This document shows positions 1-7,069 of a stretch of DNA of 64,000 nucleotides, piece after piece. The notes under the pieces were generated by a model. That model searched no databases, had not been told where the DNA came from, and saw nothing but the letters and a program-made list of their open reading frames with translations. The stretch covers positions 868,001 to 932,000 of the forward strand of contig JBFDTN010000001.1 in the NCBI GenBank assembly GCA_040719455.1, written 5' to 3'. The translations under genes were made by a program, and so were the position numbers. Origin of the DNA: Streptococcus pneumoniae. Its GTDB lineage: Bacteria > Bacillota > Bacilli > Lactobacillales > Streptococcaceae. Position 1 is the first letter of the stretch; every line of letters starts with the position of its first letter.

Positions 1-1
1 A

Positions 2-286
2 CCAAAGGATGACGAGCTAGGGCGGGACTACTTCGCTATCGGTATCTATGGCTTGCTCCGCTACTACGGACATGATAAGAGTATCTCCTACCCCTATATT
101 CGCTCTATCCGCCCTAAGGTGATGGAGATTGGCTTGGCAGAGTTCGAGGAAATCGTAAACTATTGTGCGGTTAAGAAAAAGCTAAAACTGCCCTATGTTC
201 GTGCGACCCTAAAGGATTGGCAGCCGTCAGAGGTTGACCAGCTACGCCCACCAATATTTGGTATTGCTGGACTCTTGACAGTATGA
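2..286 (+). CDS. Phage-type protein, 5'-truncated by window edge
   Basis: The reading frame is open from base 2, so only the C-terminal 94 residues are visible; an internal TTG at 53 is not a convincing start. The visible part has a helix-rich segment (acidic FEEIVNY, then KLKLPYVRATLKDW) that resembles the end of DnaD-like replication domains, where a final helix precedes a K-x-W motif. That likeness is weak and is an inference only. The product may be a replication or regulatory protein of the phage-like element that continues to the right. The stop codon overlaps the ATG of a tiny ORF (ATGA). Confidence 0.5.
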   Translation, partial: PKDDELGRDYFAIGIYGLLRYYGHDKSISYPYIRSIRPKVMEIGLAEFEEIVNYCAVKKKLKLPYVRATLKDWQPSEVDQLRPPIFGIAGLLTV

Positions 287-366
287 CAGACACAAAAAAA
301 CGCACCACAGGGCGCGTGAGAGCAACAAAAAAAGGCTTAGCAGTCGGCAAACTCTCAAGCCTTTAA
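283..366 (+). CDS. Possible 27-residue basic peptide
   Basis: An ATG at 283 overlaps the upstream TGA in an ATGA arrangement, which favours translational coupling. The 27-residue product is lysine/arginine rich and ends LSSL. No family is recognised. Its 3' end runs through the hairpin that terminates the minus-strand unit at 325-423, so the constraint could belong to that RNA rather than to a protein. Confidence 0.3.
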   Translation: MTDTKKRTTGRVRATKKGLAVGKLSSL

Positions 367-423
367 ACACCAACTAAAACAAAATACAACAGGCAAGCCG
401 TAAGAGTTTTAGTGAATTTATTT
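325..423 (-). ncRNA. Candidate minus-strand small RNA, unit 1
   Basis: On the minus strand an extended -10 box (TGGTATAAT, bases 430-438 of the plus strand) with a poor -35 (TTCAGT, 453-458, 17-bp spacer) predicts a start near 423. About 60 nt downstream a stem pairs 331-338 with 357-364 and is followed by seven U residues (327-333 on plus). The 3' hairpin shares the AAAGGCT...AAGCCTTTTTT frame with unit 3. No coding potential is obvious. The transcript has to be shown experimentally. Confidence 0.4.
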
Positions 424-497
424 GATTAGATTATACCATAAGAACTTTGAAAACTGAATAGAGTACGCAAATTTTAAAAAAAAGTTTGGTTTAGGGG

Positions 498-541
498 TTG
501 ACTTATGTATCCACGTTAGTATATAATTTTTTTGTGGATAC
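498..541 (+). promoter_or_regulatory. Promoter and palindromic operator of the RHH gene
   Basis: TTGACT (498-503) and TATAAT (522-527) are 18 bp apart. A perfect 8-bp inverted repeat, GTATCCAC (507-514) and GTGGATAC (534-541), brackets the -10 box. This is a plausible autoregulatory operator for the ribbon-helix-helix protein starting at 556. Confidence 0.6.
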
Positions 542-555
542 AGAAAGGAGAAAAA

Positions 556-735
556 ATGACCACATCTAAAAAGATTGGCAGACCTACCACAAATCCAAAA
601 AATCAAAGTAAACGTGTGAGAATGACTGATGAACAAGTAGAAATGCTTGAATATTGTGTAAAAGCAACAGGCAAAACTCAAACAGATATTTTGATGATAG
701 GACTTGAAAAAGTCTACCATGAGCTAAAAAAATAG
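556..735 (+). CDS. Ribbon-helix-helix type transcriptional regulator (59 aa)
   Basis: The ATG at 556 follows AAAGGAGAAAAA; an upstream in-frame start at 532 lies inside the promoter and operator and is rejected. The protein starts with a basic arm (TSKKIGRPTTNPKNQSKRV) and continues with RMTDEQVEMLEYCVKATGKTQ-type sequence: a short strand (KRVRMT), a helix, and a second helix ending EKVYHELKK. This is the pattern of small ribbon-helix-helix repressors common on streptococcal mobile elements. It probably represses its own promoter through the GTATCCAC/GTGGATAC palindrome. Its stop codon lies in the stem of a minus-strand terminator (732-775). Confidence 0.65.
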   Translation: MTTSKKIGRPTTNPKNQSKRVRMTDEQVEMLEYCVKATGKTQTDILMIGLEKVYHELKK

Positions 736-798
736 CGTATAACCCGCCTTCGCCAAAATTTGGGCTATACACTATCGCAGCACCCACAAAGTAGGTAC
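725..798 (-). ncRNA. Candidate minus-strand small RNA, unit 2
   Basis: The minus strand carries TGGTATAAT (plus 805-813) with a good -35, TTCACA (828-833, 17-bp spacer), predicting a start near 798. A 14-bp stem including two G.U wobbles pairs 732-745 with 762-775 and is followed by seven U residues (725-731 on plus). The predicted RNA is about 74 nt and its 3' end is antisense to the last codons of the RHH gene. I see no peptide in it. Confidence 0.45.
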
Positions 799-885
799 GT
801 AAATATTATACCATGCGTACTCTATTTTGTGAACCCAAAATTTACAGAAAGGTAGTACGCTTTTTGTGTACTCAAAAATAGAAAT

Positions 886-1188
886 ATGGGCTACTTACCA
901 GAAGAACGTGAAACGGTTATTCGTTACGATGAGTTTGACAATTGTTGGTTCTTTGAAAGCAATGTAAGACGACATGTTACAAAGATTTTAAAAATGGAAC
1001 ATGCTTTTGATAGTGTAGAAAAAGAGCTTGAGAATGATTTTTGTATCTACGTTCGGGCAAAACTTTCAAATTTAGAAGATTTTTCAGTCAATCCGTTTGT
1101 AAAAAACAAAAGGAAGTTATCCGAGGAACAAAAAGCAGAGATAAGCCGACGGGCTAAAATGCGTTTTTCTTCTGATAACGAAGCATAG
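886..1188 (+). CDS. Phage/mobile-element hypothetical protein (100 aa)
   Basis: The protein begins with a LPEERETVIRYDEFDNCWFF-like segment, a pattern I associate with small acidic/aromatic proteins of streptococcal phages and satellites, and ends in a charged, basic helix (SEEQKAEISRRAKMRF). No catalytic motif or membrane segment is visible. The start lacks a good Shine-Dalgarno: the nearest purine-rich stretch, GAAAGG, is about 35 nt upstream. The element AGTACGC (854-860) upstream recurs at 462-468 and, inverted, at 815-821. Function unknown. Confidence 0.6.
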   Translation: MGYLPEERETVIRYDEFDNCWFFESNVRRHVTKILKMEHAFDSVEKELENDFCIYVRAKLSNLEDFSVNPFVKNKRKLSEEQKAEISRRAKMRFSSDNEA

Positions 1189-1285
1189 GGCTTTAAAAAA
1201 CAGAACTGAAATATCTCCCTAAGGTAAATATATCCGAGAACATTTCAGAAGCTGAAAACAGCAATTAGAGCCGTTAAAAACGACA

Positions 1286-1366
1286 AACAAAAAAGGCTTA
1301 GAGAGCGACCAAACTTCCTAGCCTTTAAACAAAGCACGAAGAAACACCGCTTAGGTATTTCTTTGT
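1286..1366 (-). ncRNA. Candidate minus-strand small RNA, unit 3
   Basis: The minus strand carries TGGTATAAT (plus 1373-1381) with TTGACT 20 bp further upstream (plus 1399-1404), predicting a start near 1366. A palindrome, ACCAC (1378-1382) and GTGGT (1390-1394), covers the -10 and spacer. A terminator stem pairs 1292-1298 with 1320-1326 and is followed by six U residues. The 3' hairpin resembles that of unit 1. The bases 1189-1512 hold no convincing gene besides this unit. Confidence 0.4.
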
Positions 1367-1461
1367 GCCCCTATTATACCACAAGTCTAGTGGTAAAAAG
1401 TCAAGAAAAAGTTGAATAACTTTTAGTTAATTTTCTAGAAAAAAGGGTGCAGTAAAAACAC

Positions 1462-1487
1462 CTAGTGAAAATCGCTTTTTTCACTAG
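1462..1487 (-). terminator. Hairpin downstream of the IS110 transposase
   Basis: A perfect 10-bp stem (1462-1471 with 1478-1487, CTAGTGAAAA/TTTTCACTAG) lies 26 bp after the transposase stop. On the minus strand it is followed after four bases by five U residues. It probably ends transposase transcription and may lie at the element's right end. The CTAGTG hexamer also occurs in the stem upstream of the transposase. Confidence 0.5.
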
Positions 1488-1512
1488 CTTATCCAAGGAC
1501 TTGTGCCGATAA

Positions 1513-2766
1513 TCAATTATCTTCCATAAGCCTCCTTGGTGGCGTATAGAGTTGGCGGTTGCGTAGTAGCACATCCACCAGACGCACAAACTTTCTAGCA
1601 GTTAAGACGATGGCTCTTTTGTGTTGGTGTTTAGGCACTTCTTGATACTTCTTCTTGTAAAAGGCTTGATATTCGCTATCATGTCGTCTGACAGAGTTGG
1701 CGGCTTCAACTAAGTAATAACGGAGATAGCGGTTGCCTCGTTTCACAAGGTCAGTATTTGGAGAATGAGCGTTCCCAGATTGATTCTGTTTCCAGTTCAA
1801 TCCCGCATATTTAGCGACTTGAGGATGGTCTTTAAAGCGTTCAATCTGTCCAATCTCAGCGATAATCCCTGCAGCGTAGACTTTCCCGACACCAGGTATA
1901 GAGGTTAGACATTGATATTCAGGAATGACCTCTACCATATCCTCGATAGCTTTATCAATATCCTTAATCATCTTCTCAAGATGTCGCATTTCTCTAGCTA
2001 ATAATCCAAGCACCACATTGACGGAATCCTGTTGGAGTTTAGAGAGTCGATAAGACCCACGAATAGCAGCTTGAATGGCTTTCGCTAATTTCTCAGGCGC
2101 TTTAAATCGGCCTCTTCCCATTTTTTGGATGAAGTCAGCCAAGTCATTGAGTGGAATATTAGCCAAGTCATCAAGAGTATAGTCTTCCGTCATCAAAGAG
2201 ATGACAGTGCTAGACCAGAGATTGGTAGTTAGCTCTTCATTCTTGATTTCAGTTGATAAGGTATTGCACTTATAATAAATATTTTCAATAAAGTGCTGTT
2301 TGGTTCTTGTTAGCTGTTCAATGAGTTGAAGTCTCGTTCTAGTCAGATGTTGGAGGGCAAGGTATTTCTCTTCTTTGAGAAAGGCAGGGGAAAAGCGCTC
2401 AATCCGAAAATAATCAGCGATGTAGAAGGCATCAATGGTATCATTTTTGCTTTCTTCAAAGGCTTCGCGATATTTCTTAATCTTATTGGGCTGTTCCACC
2501 ATCACTTCAACGTTAAGAGCCTTCAATTGACTATCTTCATGAAAGAACATAGCAGGGTGAAAGCTATAGAGACTAGTTGCTTCCATGCCGATGACGATTC
2601 GTTCAAAGATATGGATTTCATGAAGCTGAAGGATCTTTTCCTTAATTTCAGAAGCACCAGCTAGGTCATTAGAAAGAGAAGCTGTAAAGGGAGTTGTTGT
2701 ATCACTGAGCATGATACAGACATCAAGTTTGGTAGAGCTAACATCTAAACCGACAAAACATTTCAT
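1513..2766 (-). CDS. IS110-family transposase (417 aa)
   Basis: Full-length recombinase of the IS110 type. The N-terminal RuvC-like DEDD domain shows D8 (GLDVSS), E62 (GMEATS), D109 and D112 (NDTIDAFYIADYF). The C-terminal Transposase_20 part begins at CLTSIPGVGKVYAAGIIAEI, followed by FKDHPQVAKYAGL and a basic tail. The ATG at 2766 has GGAGACCTT just upstream. This family moves through RNA-guided recombination and usually lacks terminal repeats, so I cannot fix the element ends; they must lie roughly between 1380-1512 and 2930-3110. It sits between the gene ending at 1188 and the HTH gene at 3123 and breaks no visible ORF. Confidence 0.93.
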   Translation of the reverse strand: MKCFVGLDVSSTKLDVCIMLSDTTTPFTASLSNDLAGASEIKEKILQLHEIHIFERIVIGMEATSLYSFHPAMFFHEDSQLKALNVEVMVEQPNKIKKYREAFEESKNDTIDAFYIADYFRIERFSPAFLKEEKYLALQHLTRTRLQLIEQLTRTKQHFIENIYYKCNTLSTEIKNEELTTNLWSSTVISLMTEDYTLDDLANIPLNDLADFIQKMGRGRFKAPEKLAKAIQAAIRGSYRLSKLQQDSVNVVLGLLAREMRHLEKMIKDIDKAIEDMVEVIPEYQCLTSIPGVGKVYAAGIIAEIGQIERFKDHPQVAKYAGLNWKQNQSGNAHSPNTDLVKRGNRYLRYYLVEAANSVRRHDSEYQAFYKKKYQEVPKHQHKRAIVLTARKFVRLVDVLLRNRQLYTPPRRLMEDN

Positions 2767-3060
2767 TTGGAAGGTCTCCTTTCATATGGATTTGGAAAAT
2801 TTCTTGACTACTGTAAGGTTCCCCAGAAACACCTTGAACCAACAGCCTCGCATAATAGAATTCACATCACTAGCTCACCTGCCGCCTGTACGCTACTAAG
2901 TACAGAAGTGAGACTAGTGGAAACAGCTAGTGTGTTGGAAGTAGGGACAAGGCTTGGGTAACAGACTTTCTTCGGAAGTCTAAGCAACAAGGAGGAGAAG
3001 AAACAACCATGAGTCCATTCCATGACTCTATTGTTCTGGAAAACCTTGCAATAGTCAAGT
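2767..3060 (-). ncRNA. Candidate IS110 bridge-RNA region (upstream non-coding end)
   Basis: About 300 non-coding bases lie between the transposase start and the next gene, as expected for the IS110 group, where the bridge RNA is encoded upstream of the recombinase. A large stem is visible: CACTAGCTCAC (2868-2878) pairs with GTGAGACTAGTG (2908-2919, one bulged A), with an inner stem CTGTA (2886-2890)/TACAG (2901-2905), giving an internal loop and a terminal loop. A second hairpin, AGACTT/AAGTCT, follows around 2963-2981. Guide loops cannot be assigned without knowing the target and ends. Exact RNA ends are unknown. Confidence 0.5.
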
Positions 3061-3122
3061 TAAAAATTGTTAAAACTTGGGATTAAAAATCCCCATAAAC
3101 TTATTTTACGAGGAGGGAGAAA

Positions 3123-3383
3123 ATGGAATCAATTTTGAGCGAATCCGCAAGTCATGAGCTTGTGAGGGGAACACTGGAGCTAGCCAAAGAACTAGCGAGG
3201 GAAGAAATCGAGCGAGAAAGGCGCAAACCTTTACGACAAGGGGAGATCATGGAGCTCTACCGCTTTGATTTTAAATACATGGAATATCTCAAAAGTCTTG
3301 GTTTAAAACATCGCAGACAAGGCAAATCTATCTACTATGATGTCCGAGACGTTGACAATTTACTAGAAAAACTAAAAGAATAA
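3123..3383 (+). CDS. Small winged-helix DNA-binding protein, excisionase-like
   Basis: Eighty-six residues with a strong ribosome binding site (GAGGAGGGAGAAA). The N-terminal half is a charged helix (ELAKELAREEIERERRK). The second half is MerR/excisionase-like: MELYRFDFKYMEYLKSLGL, then HRRQGKSIYYDVRDVDNLL, where a wing strand (KSIYYD) leads into a helix. Such proteins act as excisionases or small regulators in phages and satellites. No integrase is within the window, so the role is inferred. It is the first gene of a rightward run reaching the DnaC-like gene. Confidence 0.6.
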   Translation: MESILSESASHELVRGTLELAKELAREEIERERRKPLRQGEIMELYRFDFKYMEYLKSLGLKHRRQGKSIYYDVRDVDNLLEKLKE

Positions 3384-3513
3384 CGATTAAGCTTGCCCGC
3401 ATAATTAAGAAAACAAATACAGCCAGCTTGGCTACTTAAAACAAAAATAATTGGATCGTAAACAACCGCATGAAGCCCGAGAGGGTTAACAGAAAAATGA
3501 ATTGAGGGGAAAT

Positions 3514-3999
3514 ATGGAAGCAACATCAACGCTAGCAACTATTACAGATAGGTTAACCATCATTAAAGATAGTCTATCAGGCTTTAGAAATATGAACGCT
3601 AAGAGACAGTTAAAAGCATTGATAGCAAATCTTGATGATTTATATAATGACGTGGCAGAACTTGAATTAAGCACAATTAAGCGAGATGAAAGCGCCGAAT
3701 ATCAATTGATTAAGAAAAATGCGATACGGCGTGTGATTGAAGACATAGAGGGCAGAGAAAAAAGATACGCTAATTCCTGGTGCGTTATGAATGAAGATTA
3801 TAAAACGTACACCGAGTTAGCTCAATTTGATGGCTTTCTTTTCCTAGATGCCTATTTAAAAGAAAAATCAAAAGATAATAAGTATCCTATGGATAGCAGC
3901 CACGTAGCAAATTACATTGTATCGCTGATTAGGGATGATATACATCGCAAAAACGAAGGTTTGCCTAACAACCTTGACTATTGGACTGGGAGCTTGTAA
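3514..3999 (+). CDS. Hypothetical protein of the phage-like element (161 aa)
   Basis: The ATG at 3514 has GAGGGGAAAT directly upstream; a TTG at 3502 lies inside that site and is rejected. The N-terminal 60 residues are amphipathic helix (ITDRLTIIKDSLSGFRNM, KALIANLDDLYNDVAEL). The C-terminal part is rich in aromatic and charged residues (KYPMDSSHVANYIVSLIRD). I recognise no family, signal peptide or metal site. It lies in the same rightward run as the replication genes. Confidence 0.6.
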   Translation: MEATSTLATITDRLTIIKDSLSGFRNMNAKRQLKALIANLDDLYNDVAELELSTIKRDESAEYQLIKKNAIRRVIEDIEGREKRYANSWCVMNEDYKTYTELAQFDGFLFLDAYLKEKSKDNKYPMDSSHVANYIVSLIRDDIHRKNEGLPNNLDYWTGSL

Positions 4000-4023
4000 A
4001 AAATAAGAATTAGGAGGACAGCC

Positions 4024-4230
4024 ATGCTAGATGAACTTAACCTACCGCTTGACCAAGTGATCATTTTGACAGTTGTCACGTTGACTATTGCCATCTATTT
4101 ATGGCGTCATCTAGGCTATTTTCAGCTGGATACAGAGACAAAAAGCGAGCGAGTGGACAAATATACCAAGGAGGAGCTAAACCCTTGCTACGGGGCTTAT
4201 ATCCAGCTTGGCATGAGACGAAGCAATTAG
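4024..4230 (+). CDS. Small single-span membrane protein (68 aa)
   Basis: Preceded by TTAGGAGGACAGCC. Residues 10-27 (DQVIILTVVTLTIAIYLW) form one clear transmembrane segment, followed by a hydrophilic tail (DTETKSERVDKYTKEEL). Small proteins of this kind occur in streptococcal prophage early regions, with no known function. Its TAG stop is part of the ribosome binding site of the next gene, so the two are tightly coupled. Confidence 0.6.
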   Translation: MLDELNLPLDQVIILTVVTLTIAIYLWRHLGYFQLDTETKSERVDKYTKEELNPCYGAYIQLGMRRSN

Positions 4231-4240
4231 GAGGGACCGA

Positions 4241-4567
4241 ATGACCTTACCAGAGAATTATAGGCGCGTGCTTGAGCTTATCCCAAAAGGGAGTGAGTGA
4301 CCGATTACAAATCGAGAGGTGCAAGAGACAACAGGACTAAGTGAACGAGCGATACGAGAAATTGTGCAACGGCTGACTGTCCGCTATAAAATCCCTATCG
4401 GTATCTTACGAAATCACACACCAGGCTACTACTTTCCCACCAATGACGCGGGACGCTTCCAAGGCATGGTAGAACTGGATAAGCAGGTCACAGAGGAACA
4501 AAAACGCCTTGAAGTGATTAAGTACGGAAATCTGAATGAACAGGATAAATATTTGAAAGGGGGCTAA
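4241..4567 (+). pseudogene. HTH protein interrupted by an in-frame TGA
   Basis: The ATG at 4241 has an excellent site (TAGGAGGGACCGA). The frame reads MTLPENYRRVLELIPKGSE, meets TGA at 4298-4300, and continues in the same frame as PITNREVQETTGLSERAIRE to a stop at 4567. The part after the TGA holds a clear helix-turn-helix (NREVQ...LSERAIREIVQRL) and the KIPIG motif of a common streptococcal phage regulator. One base change, CGA to TGA, would explain the stop. A GTG at 4319 could in principle restart translation but would cut into the HTH and has a poor site. Confidence 0.75.
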
Positions 4568-4568
4568 T

Positions 4569-4721
4569 ATGGAAATCCTTATCATAGACGGCAACAACTG
4601 GCGAGGGAAGGCGCACTACTCGCCTAGCCTAGATATTATCTATATCAGCGACAAGGTATCAAAAGACGAGCACGCGCAGCTAATCCATACAATAAAGCAA
4701 AAAGGGACTATTTGGAGGTGA
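4569..4721 (+). CDS. 50-residue phage early protein
   Basis: A short ORF starting one base after the previous stop, with AAAGGGGGCTAAT as ribosome binding site, and followed 4 bp later by the replisome organizer start. It reads MEILIIDGNNWRGKAHYSP... and ends QKGTIWR. It has no recognised family. Its position in a gap-free operon and its strong site support a real gene. Confidence 0.55.
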   Translation: MEILIIDGNNWRGKAHYSPSLDIIYISDKVSKDEHAQLIHTIKQKGTIWR

Positions 4722-4725
4722 GACG

Positions 4726-5547
4726 GTGGCAAAAACAAAAATTTATTTTTGGCTAAAGGTGGATAAGAAATTTTTTGACAATATTTTCATCAAACGATTA
4801 AAAAATATGGCGGGCGGTTATACGATGACTGTTATCTATATCCGCTTGATGTTGGAAAGCCTAGAAAGTGATTGCATTTTGTACTATGAAGGCTATTTTG
4901 AAAATCTCGCTGAAGAGCTAGCTCTCAAATTAGATGTTAGCGAGGACGACATCAATATGACATTAGCCTATTTTACGAAATGTGGATTAGTTCAAATTGA
5001 CACAGAAGGAAATGCTGAATTGCCACAAGCTAAGGCCATGATCCAACAGGAAACGGACCAAGCTGCATACATACGAGAATATCGGAAAAATAAACGTCTG
5101 GAAAGTGCAAAATCTTACAATGTAAACCCAAAGTCTAACAACGTTGAAAAGTGTAAGACAGAGATAGAGATAGAGAAAGATATAAAGTTAGATATAGAGC
5201 AACAGCTACAGCTAGAAAAGGCTGCTGGCTCTGTTGGAAATCCAATCTTTGAAAAACTAAAGGAGGCTTTCGGTGAAATGTCTATATCTGGAACGATTGC
5301 TGAGGAGGTTGAGGAATTGCTTAGAGTACATGGCGAGGCTCTACTCATGCACGCCCTGAATGAAACCATCTTAAATGGCGGTAGGTCTATCAGATATACC
5401 CGTTCTATCTTGGAACGTTGGCAGGGTCAAGGCTTGCGAACTGTTGAACAAGTTGAGCAAAACAAGCAGGCTTACAAGAATAAACAATACAAGACCGATG
5501 GTATCCCCTTTGACCAATTAGGCAGGGCGGAAGATTTAGGATTTTAG
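4726..5547 (+). CDS. Phage replisome organizer with DnaD domain
   Basis: Starts at GTG 4726 behind TTGGAGGTGAGACG. The first 110 residues match the phage replisome organizer N-terminal domain (FWLKVDKKFFDN, LKNMAGGYTMTVIYIRLML, then a winged-helix part ending CGLVQID). A charged low-complexity linker (IEIEKDIKLDIEQQLQLE) leads to a DnaD-like C-terminal domain (about 175-240: FEKLKEAFGE...ALNETILNGGRSIRYTRSILERWQ). Such proteins bind the phage origin and, with the DnaC-like protein encoded just downstream, recruit the host replicative helicase. Confidence 0.88.
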   Translation: MAKTKIYFWLKVDKKFFDNIFIKRLKNMAGGYTMTVIYIRLMLESLESDCILYYEGYFENLAEELALKLDVSEDDINMTLAYFTKCGLVQIDTEGNAELPQAKAMIQQETDQAAYIREYRKNKRLESAKSYNVNPKSNNVEKCKTEIEIEKDIKLDIEQQLQLEKAAGSVGNPIFEKLKEAFGEMSISGTIAEEVEELLRVHGEALLMHALNETILNGGRSIRYTRSILERWQGQGLRTVEQVEQNKQAYKNKQYKTDGIPFDQLGRAEDLGF

Positions 5548-5557
5548 GAGGTAGAAA

Positions 5558-6382
5558 ATGCAACAGATAACCCATCACATCACAGATAGGCTATGCCCAA
5601 AACACCACGTATATACATGGCAATTAAATGAAAAAGTGAGAGCCACTGATCGAAAAGAGCCTTACTATGCAGAAGAATGTCCCGTCTGTTTTCAGGAAAA
5701 GATAGATAGGGAACTGGCAGAGCTAACGGGTGAATCTATGCTAAATGCTGAGCTATCAAAAACTTATGATCTCTTTGAGCGAAAAAGTATCATCACGCCT
5801 AAATTACAGCTAGCGAGTTATAGGACGTTCACGGTAGGCAATGAGATAGACAAGCAGGCAAAAAAATTCGGCTTGCGGCTCAATGAGTATTATTTCAAAA
5901 ACGAAGGCACAGGCAACGCTATTTTACAGGGACGTCCGGGAGTTGGGAAAAGCCATCTGACGCTGGCTATCGCTCGGAAATTGAATGAGGATTGGAAAGC
6001 TATCAAGAAACCTAAAAGCGTGCTATTTATGCCCGTTAATCGGCTTTTTCAGACGATACAAGCCAGCTTTAACAAATCGGATGGCGTTAGCCGTGATGAT
6101 ATGATGAAACTACTGGAGCGCGTGGATTATCTCTTTTTGGATGACTTAGGGAAAGAGACAACCTTTGGAAACCATGGCAACGAGGCTAGCAACTGGAAAC
6201 AAGAATTCTTGTATGAGCTGCTGGATATGAGAGGTAAGACCATCATCAACACCAATCTAAACGGTGAGCAGTTGAAAAAAGTTTATGATCCATCATTGAT
6301 TAGCCGTATCATGGATGGAGTCGGTAAAAACATCTTCGTCTATCCAGAACATGCCGAGGACAGACGAAAACTCCCCTTCTAG
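5558..6382 (+). CDS. DnaC-like helicase loader ATPase
   Basis: AAA+ ATPase with Walker A GRPGVGKS at residues 125-132 and Walker B YLFLDDLG at 191-198. The N-terminal part has candidate zinc ligands (CPKHH 13-17, CPVC 41-44), as in many phage DnaC-type loaders. ORF length (274 aa) is normal for the family. It starts 10 bp after the replisome organizer with AGGAGGTAGAAA upstream, and the two form the replication module. Its last 32 bp overlap the next small ORF. Confidence 0.9.
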   Translation: MQQITHHITDRLCPKHHVYTWQLNEKVRATDRKEPYYAEECPVCFQEKIDRELAELTGESMLNAELSKTYDLFERKSIITPKLQLASYRTFTVGNEIDKQAKKFGLRLNEYYFKNEGTGNAILQGRPGVGKSHLTLAIARKLNEDWKAIKKPKSVLFMPVNRLFQTIQASFNKSDGVSRDDMMKLLERVDYLFLDDLGKETTFGNHGNEASNWKQEFLYELLDMRGKTIINTNLNGEQLKKVYDPSLISRIMDGVGKNIFVYPEHAEDRRKLPF

Positions 6383-6488
6383 CGATTTTAAGGGCAAGGC
6401 GGTAGAATTTACCGCCCAAGCCTTACACGCGCTAAAAGGGGCGAAATATGGACGATTTGAGGGTATCAGAAAGGAGCAAACACTATGA
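6351..6488 (+). CDS. 45-residue ORF overlapping the helicase loader
   Basis: ATG at 6351 inside the end of the loader gene, in another frame. It reads MPRTDENSPSSDFKGKAVEF... and ends KEQTL. Its stop TGA overlaps the ATG of the following ORF (ATGA, 6485-6488). Codon use looks like its neighbours and tight coupling supports expression. Function unknown. Confidence 0.45.
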   Translation: MPRTDENSPSSDFKGKAVEFTAQALHALKGAKYGRFEGIRKEQTL

Positions 6489-6583
6489 ACTACTACCACT
6501 ATCAGACAGGGGCAAGGGATTTGACCACAGCCGAGAGGAAGCACGCGCTTCTTCTTTTTTGCTATAATGAGTTAAGCAAATAG
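6485..6583 (+). CDS. 32-residue ORF coupled by ATGA
   Basis: ATG at 6485 lies behind AGAAAGGAGCAAACACT and overlaps the previous stop by 4 bp. The product reads MNYYHYQTGARDLTTAERKH... and ends NELSK. It is rich in tyrosine and basic residues. Bases 6563-6568 (TATAAT) within it may serve as a -10 box for the gene at 6621. Function unknown. Confidence 0.45.
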   Translation: MNYYHYQTGARDLTTAERKHALLLFCYNELSK

Positions 6584-7069
6584 ATTTGGGCATTTAAACG
6601 TATATAGGGAGTAGCTAGGAATGAAAGTAGCTAGAATTAGTATTGAGGATTTCACCCGACCCTTGAAGAAAACAGGGGAAACTAAATTTCAGATCAAAGC
6701 CGTAGAGGTTGATTTGGAGGAGCTAACGATCAGATACGGTCAAAACACCTTTACTCTTGAGCAAATATCAGGAACAAAAGGAGGATACCGCTACTTCTTT
6801 TCTTGTCCTCAATGTGGCAGACGGTGCAGGGTGATGTATGAAGTCCGTAAGTTCTACGCTTGCGGAACATGTCAAGATATTCATAGGGACACACTAAACC
6901 GCACCAAGACAGATTGTACTTACTATTGGGAAAGAGCGCTGAGGGAAACCAGAAAAGTACAACCAGACTATAAGCCAAAATTGGGTGGCTATGTATTTGA
7001 CAGCTTCCCGAGCAGACCTAAGCGCATGAGATTAGCTACCTACTTGAAGCATTGGCGGAAGTATATAGA

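Noticed and set aside
4319..4567. Separate 82-aa gene starting at GTG 4319
   Set aside because: It is in frame with the upstream start, lacks a good ribosome binding site and would begin inside the HTH; an interrupted gene fits better.
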